This document shows positions 1 to 11,658 of a stretch of 64,000 bases of DNA, piece after piece. Source of the stretch: Plotosus lineatus (lineage: Eukaryota > Chordata > Actinopteri > Siluriformes > Plotosidae). The stretch is from NCBI GenBank assembly GCA_024760905.1, contig CM045729.1, positions 9,973,580-10,037,579 on the forward strand. Reading direction: 5' to 3'. A program made the position numbers and the translations under genes. A model generated the notes under the pieces. The model did no database searches. It worked only from the letters and a program-made list of their open reading frames with translations, and had not been told where the DNA came from. Position 1 is the first letter of the stretch; every line of letters begins with the position of its first letter.

Positions 1-214
1 TCTGAATAACATTCTGTCAATATTTCCAGTTTTTATTTTATTTTGATTTCACAGACGAAGTGAGACGGAATGACGTCATAAAACTTCAAAAACGTTTCAC
101 AATGAAGTGTTCAGTGCTTTTTGTAAAACAAACATTCACAAAGAATAAACTTTTAATCTTCAATATTTCATTCGCTGAAATAAAACAAAACCAGCTCCGA
201 CTGATCTGATTCGT

Positions 215-1593
215 TTACAGAGACTGAAGTGGGCGGAGCTTTAGAGGACATTCTTCACCTCGAACACAGAGGAATGGCAGTAATGTATCAGTGAATGTGT
301 GTGTAAAAGTGTGGAGGTGTTTGTTAGTGAGCGGGTCGGAGAAGGACAGTTTTCCTCTGTCCCAGTCCAACTGGACTCTGATCCTCTGGAGTTTCTGTGA
401 TACTGAGAGGAGAGTCCCTGTCTGTGGTGTAGAAACTGCGTAATATTTACCATTACGATACACCACACACCAGATTCCACTGCTGGAGAACATCCCCCTC
501 TTCCTCTGAGCAGATCCTCTCATCACACCCACAAAACACACTGTACAGTCTCCAACATCAACATCCCAGCAGTGAGTCCCTGAGTTAAAACCCTCAGAGC
601 CCAGAATACAGAATTTATCATGAAATCTCTCTGGATTATCAGGAAGTTTCTGTTTCTCTTTCCTGAATCTCACACTGGTCAGATCATCAGATACAATGAG
701 TTTAGGATGAGCGGTGTTGGGGTCCAGAGTTACAGGTACTGAAAACACACACACACACACACACACAAATAAGAGAAGATAGAAAGTCTGTAAGAAACTC
801 TGAAGCTTGAAGTCTCTGCTGCGCTCCGTTGGTTCCTCGGTGTCTCTGCTCAATACAAACACTGAACGGAGAAAGTTTTTCTTGAATGAATGAGCCACAG
901 TCTGATCTTCAACTTTCTAAATAAACTGTCGACTGCATCCCCGAGGAACCGAATTAAACACGAACACTTTTATCATAATAATAATAATAATATTACACAA
1001 ATTCTCCCACTTTTTGAAATCTAAAAAGTTCTGCTGCTTCGAGACCACCTCACTGCTGATGCTGCTGCCGCTGCGACCCGAACCCGGATGAAGCAGATGA
1101 TGATGATTATGATAACAATACATACATTTTTTTACACAAGAGAGCTTTGAGAGATTTCCTTTCGGCTTTTTCTCTTTCTCAGGGGTCGCAACAGCCAATG
1201 ATTCGCACGTTTGATTTGGTTCATCGGTTTTTACGTCGGATGCCCTTCCTGACACAACCGTTTTGCAAGGGACAGAAACACGCTGACGGCTTTGCAGCTC
1301 CTCTTTACGAAAGTCAGCAATGGTTCTTTTACATGAACCTCTCACCATGGACAGTGAGAGGCATGGCCCGCCTTTGATAACCCAGTTACTGCACTGGGGA
1401 CATTTTTACACCAATTGATTGAAATAAAATAAGGAAAAACCTCTCTGTTTTAGCTTCAAATCATTCGCAACAAAAAACTTATCAGTTATTGAACGCACCA
1501 CAGTGTACATGAACCAAAGGATTTCAAAATAAAAGTTCCACTGGATTAAATGACGTTGCATGAAATGTAAACAGATTTATTATACGTAGAAGG

Positions 1594-1650
<57 letters not shown>

Positions 1651-4600
1651 TAATAATAATAATCATCATCATAATAATAATAATAAAAACAAAAACAAAA
1701 CAAAACTACAATAATAATAATAATAATTTAAATTTGTAATATACAAATAAATGCTTCAAACCTCTTCAGTGCAGTTTATTAGAAAACAGAAAGCAGCTTA
1801 AGGAATTCTTCTTCTTTTCCTTTCGGCTGTTCCCTTCAGGGGTCGCCACATCAAATGATCTGCCTCCATCTCTCCCTATCCTCTGCATCTTCTACTCTTA
1901 CTCCAACGACCTTCATGTCCGCCTTCACTGCATCCATAAATCTTCTCTTTGGTCTTCCTCTGGGCCTTTTGCCTGGTAGTTCCAACCTCAGCATCCTACG
2001 ACCAATATACTCACTATCCCTCCTCTGTACATGTCCAAACCATCTCAATCTAGCCTCTCTGACTTTGTCTCCAAAACATCTAACATGTGCTGTCCCTCTG
2101 ATGTACTCATTTCTGATCCTATCCATCCTCGTTACTCCCAAAGAGAACCTCAACATTTTCATCTCTGCTACCTCCAACTCTGACTCCTGTCTTTTCCCCA
2201 GGGCCACTGTCTCTAAACCATACAACATTGCTGGCCTCATCACCGTCTTGTACACTTTTCCCTTCATTCTTGCCGATACTCTCCTATCACACATCACACC
2301 GGACACTTTTCTCCATCCATTCCAACCTGCCTGCACGCGCTTCTTCACCTCTTTTCCACACTCTCCATGCTCTGGATTGTTGAGCCTAAGTACTTAAAAT
2401 CCTCCACCTTCTTTATCTCTGCCCCCTGTAACCTCAAAGTTCCTCTTGGGTCCTTGTCGTTCACACACATGTATTCTGTCTTACTAAGACTAACCTTCAA
2501 TCCCCTCCTTTCCAGGGCATACCTCCACCTCTCTAGATTTTCCTCCACTTGGTCTCTGCTCTCACTACAGATCACAATGTCATCTGCAAACATCATAGTC
2601 CATGGAGATTCTTGTCTAACCTCATCTGTTAGCCTGTCCATCACCATAGCAAACAAGAAGGGGCTGAGAGCTGACCCTTGATGTAGTCCCACCTCCACAT
2701 TGAACTCTTCTGTCACACCGACAGCACACCTCACCACTGTCTTACATCTATCATACATGTCCTGCACCACTCTAACATACTTCTCTGTCACTCCAGACTT
2801 CCTCATACAATACCACAGTTCTTCTCTCGGCACCCTGTCATATGCTTTCTCCAGATCCACAAAGGCACAATGCAGCTCCTTCTGACCTTCTCTGTACTTC
2901 TCTATTAACATCCTCAAAGCAAACACTGCATCTGTGGTGCTCTTTCTTGGCATGAAACCAAACTGTTGTTCACAAATGCTGACCTCTGCCCTTAGTCTTG
3001 CTTCCACTATTCTTTCCCATAGCTTCATTGTATGGCTCATCAACTTTATCCCTCTGTAGTTGCCACAACTCTGTACATCGCTCTTGTTCTTAAAAATGGG
3101 CACAAGCACACTTCTCCTCCATTCCTCTGGCATCTGCTCACTTTCTAAGACCTTGTTGAATATTCTTGTCAGAAAATCTACTGCTACTCTCCCTAGACAC
3201 TTCCATACCTCAACTGGTATGTCATCAGGGCCAACTGCCTTTCCACTCTTCATCCTCTTCAATGCCCTCCTCACTTCTCCCTTACTAATCTTTGCTACTT
3301 CCTGCTCCTCAACGGTCACCCCTTCTACTCTTTTTCTCTCTCATTTTCCTCATTCATCAGCTCTTCAAAGTACTCTTTCCATCTTCCCAGCACACTTCTG
3401 TCATCAGTCAATACATTTCCCTCTCTGTCCTTTATCACTCTAACTTGCTGCACGTCTTTCCCATCTCTATTTCTCTGCTGTGCTAACCTGTATAGATCAT
3501 TTTCTCCCTCCTTACTGTTCAACCTATCATACAAGTCATCATACGCCCTCTGTTTGGCCTTTGACACTGCTACCTTCGCCTTACGCTGTGTCTCCCTGTA
3601 CTCCTGTTTACTCTCTTCGGTCCTCTCAATGTCCCACTTCTTCTTGGCTAACCTCTTCTTTTGTACACACTCCTGCACTTCCTCATTCCACCACCAAGTT
3701 TCCTTATCTACTTTCCTTCCAGAGGACACACCAAATACTCTCCTACCGGGTCTCCCTGATCACATTGGCTGTGGTTGTCCAGTCCTCTGGAAGCACTTCC
3801 TGACTACCCAAAGCCTGTTTCAACTCCTCCTTGAAGACAACACGACACTCTTCCTTTTTCAGCTTCCACCACTTTGTCTTCTGCTCTACCTTTGCCTTTT
3901 TCACCTTTCTCACCATCAGTGTCATCCTGCACACCACCATCCTATGCTGTTTGGCAACACTCTCACCCACTACTACTTTGCAGTCACTGACTTCCTTCAA
4001 ATTACATCGCCTACACAAGATGTAGTCTACCTGTGTGCTCTTACCTCCGCTTTCATAAGTCACCCTATGCTTCTGTTTCTTCTGGAAGAAAGTATTCACC
4101 ACAGCCATTTCCATCCTTTTTGCAAAATCGATCAACATCTGTTCTTCTGTGTTCCTGTCCTGGATACCAAACCTGCCCATCACTTCCTCGTCCCCTCTGT
4201 TGCCTGCACCAACATGTCCATTGAAGTCTGCTCCAATGACCACTCTTTCACCTCTGGGGGTACTCTGCATCACTTCATCTAACTCACTCCAGAATCTCTC
4301 CTTCTCTTCTAGCTTACATCCTGCCTGTGGGGCATAAGCACGAACAACATTGACTATCACGCCTTCAATTTCTAACTTGAGACTCATCACTCTGTCTGAC
4401 ACTCTTTTCACTTCTAGAACATTCCTGACAAACCCCTCCTTCAAGATGACTCCTACTCCATTTCTCTTCCCATCCACACCATTATAAAACAGTTTAAACC
4501 CTGCTCCTAAGCTTTTAGCCTTTCTACCTTTCCACCTTGTCTCCTGAACACACAGTATGTCCACCTTCCTCCTCTGCATCATGTCAGCCAGCTCCCTATC

Positions 4601-4959
4601 TTTTCCTTGCATAGTTCCAACATTCAAAGTCCCTACTCTCAGTCCGAGGCTCACGCATTTCCTCTTCTCTCTCTGCCTACGGACACGCCTCCCGCCTCTC
4701 CTTCTTCGACGTCTTCGACCAACAGTAGTCCAATTTCCATCAGCACCCTGTTGGTTGACAGCACTGATGGCGGTCGTTGTTAACCCGGGCCTCGACCGAT
4801 CCGGTATGAATTTTGTTTTGATCATTTGCATTTTTAAATGTGGCAGAAGTTTTACGCCGGATGCCCTTCCTGTCGCAACCCTCTGCATTTATCCGGGCTT
4901 GGGACCGGCATAAGGGGGAGAGACACTGGTTAGTGCCCTGAAATTAGAAATTGTATGTG

Positions 4960-5004
<45 letters not shown>

Positions 5005-6357
5005 GATAGAATGAATGTGAAAAATTGGTACTTTCAGTAGCTTACTGTATTGTACAGTGTCCTGCATCTTCTCGCAGACTCTGAACTTCAGGTTGCTCAG
5101 ATGCTTTGCCACATGGATCAGTGCTCCTGAAAGCTCCTCTGGATGCTGCAGTGTGCACTGGGCTCTGGAAACACATTCGGGAGTCAGTGCTGCTGTGGGT
5201 TTGGATTGAGAAACACAGAGAATGAGAGAGACAGGAAGAACATCACTCACCTTTTCACTGTGGCCTTGTAGTTCTGTCAAACAACAAAGTAAATATCAGT
5301 GGAGATGATTGACATTTTTACACCAATGAAATGTGGCGTTTCTGATGATGGAAACAAGTTTTACTTTCTCACAGTATAAATACTGAATAAATGATCCTCA
5401 CTTGTAAGAACGAGACGTCTTCAGCTCTCATCTCGTCTTCTATGGCTCTGATTGTGTCTGAAAGAGATAAAATGTCTTTGCTCAGCTTCTCCATCTTCTC
5501 CTTCATCATCTGACTCTTCTGCTCCTCTTCCTCTCTCACTGCAGTGATCCTGACTGTCTCTTCATCTCGTAGAAACCGGTGAAGCTTCTCAAACTCCTCC
5601 TTAATCTGACGCTCTGTGTGTTGGGACTGAATCTGCAGTGAAGAGGAAATCAAATGAAATAGAATCCATTATGCAATGATGTAAAATATAATTATAATAT
5701 CAAACCCATGCTATTGATTCTGACCTTTATATGTTCTGCAGTCTGACTCCAGTTCAGTTTACAGTCTTTAAAGATCTTCAGTTTCTCCTGTAGGGGCTTC
5801 AGTGCAGTTTCGAGCTCCTCCTGAAACAAATCCACACACTGCATGGAGACTCTGTGTTTCAGATCTTATTTGACACATCGTTACCTCACACCACTGTTTA
5901 TTAGGAAGACTTAACTGTACAATGTTCAGCGTGTGGTTTTATAATATACATTATTTACCTTACAGTCTGTTACTGCCTCATCAATGGGGCAGAATTTGTG
6001 GTTGGTGTGTTTTCTTGAAATCTGACACACCATACACACCGGCTGTTGATCGTCCAGACAGAAAATTTTTAATTTCTCACTGTGCAGACTGCAGACTGTT
6101 TCAGACCCTGATGAAGATCTCTGACTTCTCTCCTTTAAGAAAGTCTCACACAGGTTCTTTAAGGCCAGATTGATGGGAGTAGAATCCTTAGATGACTTCC
6201 TCCTACAAACGGGACATTCTCTGGATCCTTTGGTCTCCCAGAACTTCTCCAAACACACTTTACACACACTGTGACTGCAGCCCAGAAGAACAGGATTCTT
6301 GAAGATTTCACAGCACACAGGACAGGAGAAATCCTCCTCTGAGAACTGAGAAGCCAT
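215..6357 (-). CDS. TRIM family E3 ubiquitin ligase (RING/B-box/coiled-coil/PRY-SPRY), unit A copy
   Basis: The coding exons, read right to left, are 6357-5959, 5820-5725, 5632-5402, 5273-5251, 5164-5046 and 738-215, all with GT/AG borders and compatible phases, giving about 463 residues. The 96-, 231- and 23-base exons are the usual TRIM coiled-coil pattern. Exon 1 has a C3HC4 RING (CPVC at about residues 11-14 to CPVCR at about 50) and a B-box 2 (C, H, C, D, C, C, H, H at about 90-123). The last exon is a full PRY-SPRY starting near LDPNTAHP and including [14 protein letters not shown] chose the ATG giving [10 protein letters not shown] because the RING follows at the family's usual distance; an in-frame ATG lies 11 codons upstream. 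It most resembles fish TRIM35-like or zinc-binding protein A33-like ligases, which ubiquitinate targets in the cytosol, often in antiviral signalling (family knowledge). Intron 5 holds the RTE LINE in sense orientation. Confidence 0.88.
1156..1401 (-). mobile_element. RTE-tailed SINE, 5'-truncated (unit A)
   Basis: Read on the minus strand, it starts in the post-tRNA body (CAGTAACTGGGTTATCAAAGG), continues through AGGAAGGGCATCCGACGTAAAA and ends in TTGCGACCCCTGAGAAAGAG with a GCCGAAAGG tail. That tail matches the 3' end of the RTE LINE at 1808. The tRNA-like head is missing. It lies in TRIM intron 5 and is also present in B and C, so it predates the array. Confidence 0.72.
1588..1676. repeat. 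ATT/AAT trinucleotide microsatellite (unit A)
   Basis: A run of ATT repeats passes into AAT-type repeats, forming a potential hairpin. It lies in TRIM intron 5, and its length differs between units. Confidence 0.9.
1851..3729 (-). pseudogene. RTE LINE reverse transcriptase and C-terminal region (three frames)
   Basis: Three successive open frames (3729-3325, 3319-2345, 2348-1851) together cover the linker, reverse transcriptase and tail. RT motifs seen are [46 protein letters not shown] and the catalytic FADD box in [13 protein letters not shown]. The C-terminal part has [14 protein letters not shown] and [15 protein letters not shown], usual in fish RTE elements. The frames join with single-base shifts near 3322 and 2346, so no intact protein is encoded. 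Confidence 0.85.
3743..4888 (-). pseudogene. RTE LINE AP-endonuclease domain ORF
   Basis: This open frame of 381 codons contains the exonuclease/endonuclease/phosphatase fold signatures: [10 protein letters not shown], the catalytic glutamate in [15 protein letters not shown], a YILC stretch and a terminal HRMVVCRM histidine. The enzyme nicks target DNA to prime reverse transcription. The frame ends at 3743 just before the linker that continues in another frame at 3729, so the polyprotein is broken here. Automated pipelines often label such ORFs craniofacial development protein 2-like; the LINE context argues against a host gene. Confidence 0.85.
4966..5003. repeat. (AC)n microsatellite in TRIM intron 5
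   Basis: A run of about 19 AC repeats lies just downstream of TRIM exon 5 in the gene's direction. In B and C the site is much shorter and interrupted by CG. Confidence 0.9.
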
Positions 6358-6396
6358 TTTATTTTGCTGTTGTTGTTCTCTCCAGTCCAAATGTTC

Positions 6397-6411
6397 AGTT
6401 TCACTTTCACT
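6397..6411 (-). promoter_or_regulatory. ISRE/IRF-type element upstream of TRIM (unit A)
   Basis: On the minus strand this reads AGTGAAAGTGAAACT, which fits the interferon-stimulated response element core GAAANNGAAACT. It ends 40 bases before the chosen ATG and is kept in all three units. Fish TRIM expansions are often virus- or interferon-inducible, so the site suggests the same here. No transcription start is visible. A possible 5' non-coding exon with a GTGAGT donor ends at 6558, in which case the motif would be intronic or the promoter would lie downstream of that exon. Confidence 0.6.
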
Positions 6412-6984
6412 TTGATTAAAAGTAATTACAGCCTGATTTCAGGTTTCTTTAAAGTAAAACACACGACTTTGTAGATCCAGTTATTAATCACTTCTTCACA
6501 CAGTGCTGAGAATGAGACTCATATTTCTCCATAAACCAAGAATAAAACAGAACTCACCAGAGCAGAACACTGCAGGCTGGTTATGGAGTTATGGTCGTCT
6601 CAGACTACACACTTCCTGAATAGGAGGAGTTTTAGAGAGACTTTTAGAGAGAATGATGTTCCCAACATTCGCAGTCACTGAATGTCACAAAATGACATTC
6701 ATCAGAAAAGTTGGCAAATCCAAAATCTGCTTAGCTCATTAACATTCACGAAGAGTTCACTTAAAGTCTGTGTAAATAAATAAACAACTGCACTTATTAC
6801 ACTTGTGTTTGTAACGTTGGGGTAATGGACAATATAGCAATGTACATCAGTCTCCTGTAGATGGAAGCAAAGGAGAAAGATGTGAGAAAAGAACATTGAT
6901 AAGAAAAATATGAATTATCAACAAAGGAGTCATTGCAGTTTTCCCTGACTGACTTGAAATGGTTCCTTAAAATCTCTCTAATCA

Positions 6985-7030
6985 CAGACAGTGAGACGTG
7001 TGGCTGGCCTTTGATCATCCAGTTTGCTGC

Positions 7031-7032
<2 letters not shown>
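6985..7032 (-). mobile_element. Degenerate SINE remnant (unit A)
   Basis: On the minus strand, CAGTGCAGCAAACTGGATGA followed by TCAAAGGCCAGCCA matches the body of the RTE-tailed SINE seen at 9704. Weaker similarity continues leftward to about 6945. A TG run follows at 7035-7061. The same remnant occurs in B (about 27878-27925) and C (about 48700-48750). Confidence 0.5.
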
Positions 7033-7061
<29 letters not shown>

Positions 7062-7142
7062 TGGGGGGAGGGGGTGTTAGCAAATGACAATTCAGTGATG
7101 AGACTTCAGTGTTATATCACTGTGGAACCAACATCTGAATAT

Positions 7143-8220
7143 ACAACAGTTTGGTTTCAGCCAAGAAAGAGCACCGCAGATGCAGTGTTTGCCTTGAGAA
7201 TGTGAAGAGAAGTACAGAGAAGGTCAGAAGGAGCTGCATTGTGCTTTTGTGGATCTGGAGAAAGCACATGACAGGGTGCCGAGAGAGGAATTGTGGTATT
7301 GCATGAGGAAGTCTGGAGTGGCAGAGAAGTATGTTAGAGTGGTGCAGGACATGTATGACAGATGTAAGACAGTGGTGAGGTGTGCTGTCGGTGTGACAAA
7401 AAAGTTCAAGGTGGAGGTGGAACTGCATCAAGGGTCAGCTCTGAGCCCCTTCTTGTTTGCTATAGTGATGGACAGGCTGACAGACAAGGTTAGACAAGAA
7501 TCTCCATGGACTATGTTGTTTTCAGATGACATTGTGATCTGCAGTGAGAGCAGAGAACAAGTGCAGGAAAATTTAGAGAGGTGGAGGTATGCCCTGGAAA
7601 GGAGAGAAATGAAGGTTAGCCTCAGTAAGATAGAATACATGTGTGTGAACGACAAGGACCCATGAGGAACGGTGAGGTTACAGGGAGCAGAGATAAAGAA
7701 GGTGGAGGATTTTAAGTACTTAGGCTCAACAATCCAGAGCAATGGAGTGTGGAAAAGAGGTGAAGAAGCGTGTGCAGGCAGGCTGGAATGGTTGGAGAAA
7801 AGTGTCCGCTGTGATGTGTGATAGGAAGGTATCAGCATGAATGAAAGGAAAAGTGTACAAGACAGTGATGAGGCCAGCGATGTTGTATGGTTTAGAAACA
7901 GTGGCACTGGGGAAAAGACAGGAGGCTGAGCTGGAGGTAGCAGAGATGAAATTGTTGAGGTTCTCTTTGGGAGTAACGAGGATGGAAAAGATCAGGAATG
8001 AGTACATCAGAGGGACAGCACATGTAAGATGTTTTGGAGACAAAGTCAGAGAGGCGAGATTGAGATGGTTTGGACATGTACAGAGGAGGGATAGTGAATA
8101 TATTGGTAGTAGGATGCTGAGGTTGGAACTACCAGGTAGAGGATAGGGTAAGATTGAGGCAGATCATTTGCTGTGGCAACCTCTGAAGGGAAAAGCCGAA
8201 AAGAAAAGAAGAAGAAGAAG
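7143..8220 (+). mobile_element. 5'-truncated RTE LINE fragment (unit A)
   Basis: It begins inside the RT domain (QQFGF-type sequence read from 7143), keeps [11 protein letters not shown] in place of FADD, and ends at the shared 3' tail with GAAAAGCCGAAAAG and a GAA run at 8220. The open frame 7249-7665 has lost its start, and stops occur at 7663 and beyond. Unit A lacks an 86-bp piece just before the tail that B and C keep, with GTAGA at both edges. Confidence 0.83.
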
Positions 8221-8652
8221 GATTGGCCGAGTCAAAGTCCTGACCTGAACCCTATTGAGATGCTGTTGCATGACCTTAAAAAGGTTGTTCATGCCGGAAA
8301 ACCATCTGATCTTAAACAATTGTGCAGAGAAGAGTGGGCCAAAATCCCATCCAGCCATGTGAAACTCATCGACTCTTATCACAAATGCTTGAGTGCAGTT
8401 ATTGCTGCAAAAGGTGGTTCAACCAGATATCAGGTTTAGCAGGCATTTACTTTTTCACACGGGCCCTTGTAGGTTCGGATTTTTTTTTTCCATAAAAAAA
8501 ATGCAATTGGCACTGAAAACTGCATGTAGTGTTTACTTGTGTTTTCTCTTTGTATAATATTTAGGTTTGCTTGATCTGAAATGGATGATGGTGACAAACA
8601 TGCACAAAATGTCAGAAATTGGTCAGGGGGCGAAAACTTTGGCACAGCACCG
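8221..8652 (+). mobile_element. Tc1/mariner transposase C-terminal remnant with right terminal repeat (unit A)
   Basis: Translation from 8221 gives SQSPDLNPIE, the conserved region of Tc1 transposases containing the third catalytic acidic residue, then EEWAKIPSSHVKLI and AVIAAKGGSTRYQV, ending at a stop at 8437. The sequence continues to a terminus reading AAAACTTTGGCACAGCAC at about 8652, typical of Tc1-like inverted repeats, followed by TA. The N-terminal two thirds are absent; the RTE tail abuts directly. Confidence 0.82.
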
Positions 8653-9339
8653 TATGCGCTGCATTGAAAAGTCTGAATCCACCTTCTCCCTCAGTTGGAA
8701 TGAGTAGTTGCGTCCAGACTTTAAAAGAAGACTGTGAAGCAACAACTGAAAGTGTGATTGACCCAAGTGAAGCTTACGGTGCGAACCCGCATCAAGCTGC
8801 TGCTCGCGAGCTCAGGCATTCATTCTGCACTTTCACATAGTCAGTGAGTCAACATCATCATTATTAAGAAAGTCATTGTTTATTTATCAGGCTGTTCAAA
8901 TCTTCAAAAGGAAATTGTAGATTTTAAAATAATAAAAATGAAATCATATCATTCTCCTGATGGCCACATGTTGATTAATGTCCATGCTCCAACTTTCCAA
9001 GCTAGTCATGTCCTGTGGTGTCGAGGATAATTATATCAAACTACACTGAATAATGAAAAGTGAAGTGATTGCTTCCTTTTTAGACCAAGACGAAATATCT
9101 GGTTCCTGTTTGCCTCACCATGAAGACAGGCAGCTCTGTGTTGCCATAAAAATCAAATAAAATGTTTAGCCAGCCTCACATGATATTGTAATGAACAGCA
9201 TCCCCCTCTGTGGTATCTGAAGGGAGGATTAGGAGACTCTCCTCCCGAACTAGGAAATCCTTTGAAATAACTAAATATAGTCACTGAACTTGGCACTTGT
9301 CCTTGGGTAGGATGCCAGTTTTTCTCTAAAAATATATGT
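8653..9339. other. Interval without recognised gene (unit A)
   Basis: No splice-supported coding sequence or known repeat was recognised. Short open frames are not backed by motifs. It is a candidate for unclassified repeat or unique flank. Confidence 0.5.
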
Positions 9340-9450
9340 TCTTCTTTTCCTTTTGTCTTTTCCCTTCAGGGGTCGCCACAGCGAATCATCTGCCTCCATC
9401 TCACCCTGTCCTTTGCATCTTCTTCTCTTATACCAGCTACCTTCATGTCC
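9340..9450 (-). mobile_element. RTE LINE 3'-end fragment (unit A)
   Basis: On the plus strand it starts with CTTCTTTTCC, passes through GGGGTCGCCACAGCGAATCA and stops at CTTCATGTCC. This is the same 3' terminus as the full LINE at 1808, but only about 110 bases long, so it is a severely 5'-truncated insertion. Confidence 0.75.
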
Positions 9451-9455
9451 CTCTG

Positions 9456-10270
<815 letters not shown>

Positions 10271-10554
10271 CATGTTTCTGTGCATCATATCAAAAAATAC
10301 ATATTCAACAATATAAATGCTTCTAATAACAATTAAAATATATATACACACATACAGATGCGTGCACACTCAGATGTGCACCTCCCATAAAAATCTCGTT
10401 TTGTTGGATTGTTTTTTGTTTTTGTTTGTTTGAGGTTTTGCATAATTAGCCATTTTGTGTCATTTTTCTTAGCTTTCTCATATTTTTTTTCAATATTTTT
10501 GAAAAACCTGCGATGTGCTGAAGCCGCAGAAACTGAAGCACGAACTGTATGTGT

Positions 10555-10628
10555 AGACACATACATACATATATGCATATATACACACACACACACATAC
10601 ACATATATATATGCATATATACACACAC

Positions 10629-10704
<76 letters not shown>
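10555..10704. repeat. Compound (AC)n/(TA)n microsatellite (unit A)
   Basis: Alternating short ACAC and TATA blocks are followed by a TA run of about 80 bases, ending exactly where an RTE 3' fragment begins. Frames here are low-complexity artefacts. Confidence 0.85.
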
Positions 10705-10706
<2 letters not shown>

Positions 10707-10795
10707 TTTTCCTTTCGGCTTTTCCCTTCAGGGGTCACCACAGCGAATCATCTGCCTCCATCTCACCCTATCCTTTGCATCTTCTTCTCTTACAT
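10705..10795 (-). mobile_element. RTE LINE 3'-end fragment (unit A)
   Basis: TTCCTTTCGGCTTTTCCCTT then GGGGTCACCACAGCGAATCA on the plus strand are the complement of the RTE 3' tail. About 90 bases survive, directly joined to a TA microsatellite on one side. Confidence 0.72.
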
Positions 10796-11037
10796 ATTTA
10801 TCTTTTATATATATAAATAGACAGAGAGAGAGAGAAAGAGAGTGAGAGAGAGGCCGATTGCTGCAGCCTCTGCTGTAAAGCGGAGCTTTGGAGTTTTTAC
10901 TGGTCTGTCTTGGAGAAGATGGCGCGAAGCCACTATGCAAAGCTATGAATTTACCAATCTATGTTCCAATCCTCACCTATGATCATGAGCTTTAGGTAAC
11001 CAAAATAACAAGATTGCTTATACAAGTAGCTGAAATG

Positions 11038-11398
11038 AGCTTCTGTCACCGGGTGGCGAGGCTCTCCTTTCAAGATCGGGTGAGAGGCTCAGCCATCAAG
11101 GGGGAGCTTGGAGTAGAATCACTGCTCCTCCACATTGAGAGGAGCCAGTTGAGGTGGCTCAGGCATCTGGTGTGAATGCTTCCTGAACGCCACGCTGGTG
11201 TGGTGTTTCGGGCATGTCCAACCAGAAGAGACCCTGGAGTCCACCTCGAACATGCTGGAGGGCTTATGTCTCTCAGATCGTCTGGGAACACCTTGGAGTC
11301 CCCAGAGAAGAGCTGGAGGAAGTAGATGGGGAGAGGGACGTCTGGACCTCACTGTTTAGGCTGCTGCCCTCGTGACCCAACCCCAGATTAAGCGAAAG
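11038..11398 (+). mobile_element. Non-LTR retrotransposon 3' fragment, second LINE family (unit A)
   Basis: Translation in shifting frames gives pieces such as QLRWLRHL, then frames matching GRPRTCWR- and WEHLGVPREELEEV-like sequence, and a close on CTGCTGCCCTCGTGACCCAA. That is the common 3' end of a fish LINE family distinct from the RTE above. Stops and shifts show it is dead. I do not assign the clade. Confidence 0.65.
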
Positions 11399-11658
11399 AC
11401 AGGCATGTGACTTTTCTACGAATTTGCAGAATTCAGATTTTTTCAATGGCCCAGTTAAAGAAAAAAAAAAATCAAAATTTTCCACGCCAAATATGTCAAA
11501 ATAATCTTTTCCGCTTTTATTCCGTTCCGAGTTTTGCATAAAATGACCTCTCTTGAAACATTACTGCTGATTGGCTGATGGCTTTCTAATAGCCAATCAT
11601 TGATGTTGAAACACATACGTAGACATTCGCACCACTTCCGATCTGTCCAGATATCAAA

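Larger units (their letters stand above)
1808..4937 (-). mobile_element. Near full-length RTE-clade LINE (Expander-like), unit A only
   Basis: On the minus strand the order is a 5' UTR (from about 4937), an AP-endonuclease domain, a reverse transcriptase, a C-terminal region, and a 3' end reading TGTGGCGACCCCTGA then GCCGAAAGG with a short GAA-repeat tail at 1808. RTE elements have this compact layout with a short 3' UTR and a microsatellite tail. B and C show the unoccupied sequence (AGGAATT directly joined to GAAATTAG) at 25853 and about 46677. No clear target-site duplication is visible. It sits in sense orientation in intron 5 of the unit-A TRIM gene. The single long ORF is interrupted by at least three frame breaks, so this copy is probably inactive. 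Confidence 0.88.

Noticed and set aside
1147..1377. Plus-strand 76-codon open frame conserved in all units
   Set aside because: It is the reverse complement of the RTE-tailed SINE and shows no protein similarity.
1855..4282. Plus-strand open frames across the RTE LINE
   Set aside because: They mirror the endonuclease and RT coding sequence on the other strand and contain no recognisable motif.
6358..6390. Upstream in-frame ATG for TRIM giving an 11-residue glutamine-rich extension
   Set aside because: The start directly before the RING ([10 protein letters not shown]) is the usual arrangement for this family. The upstream ATG is possible but less likely.
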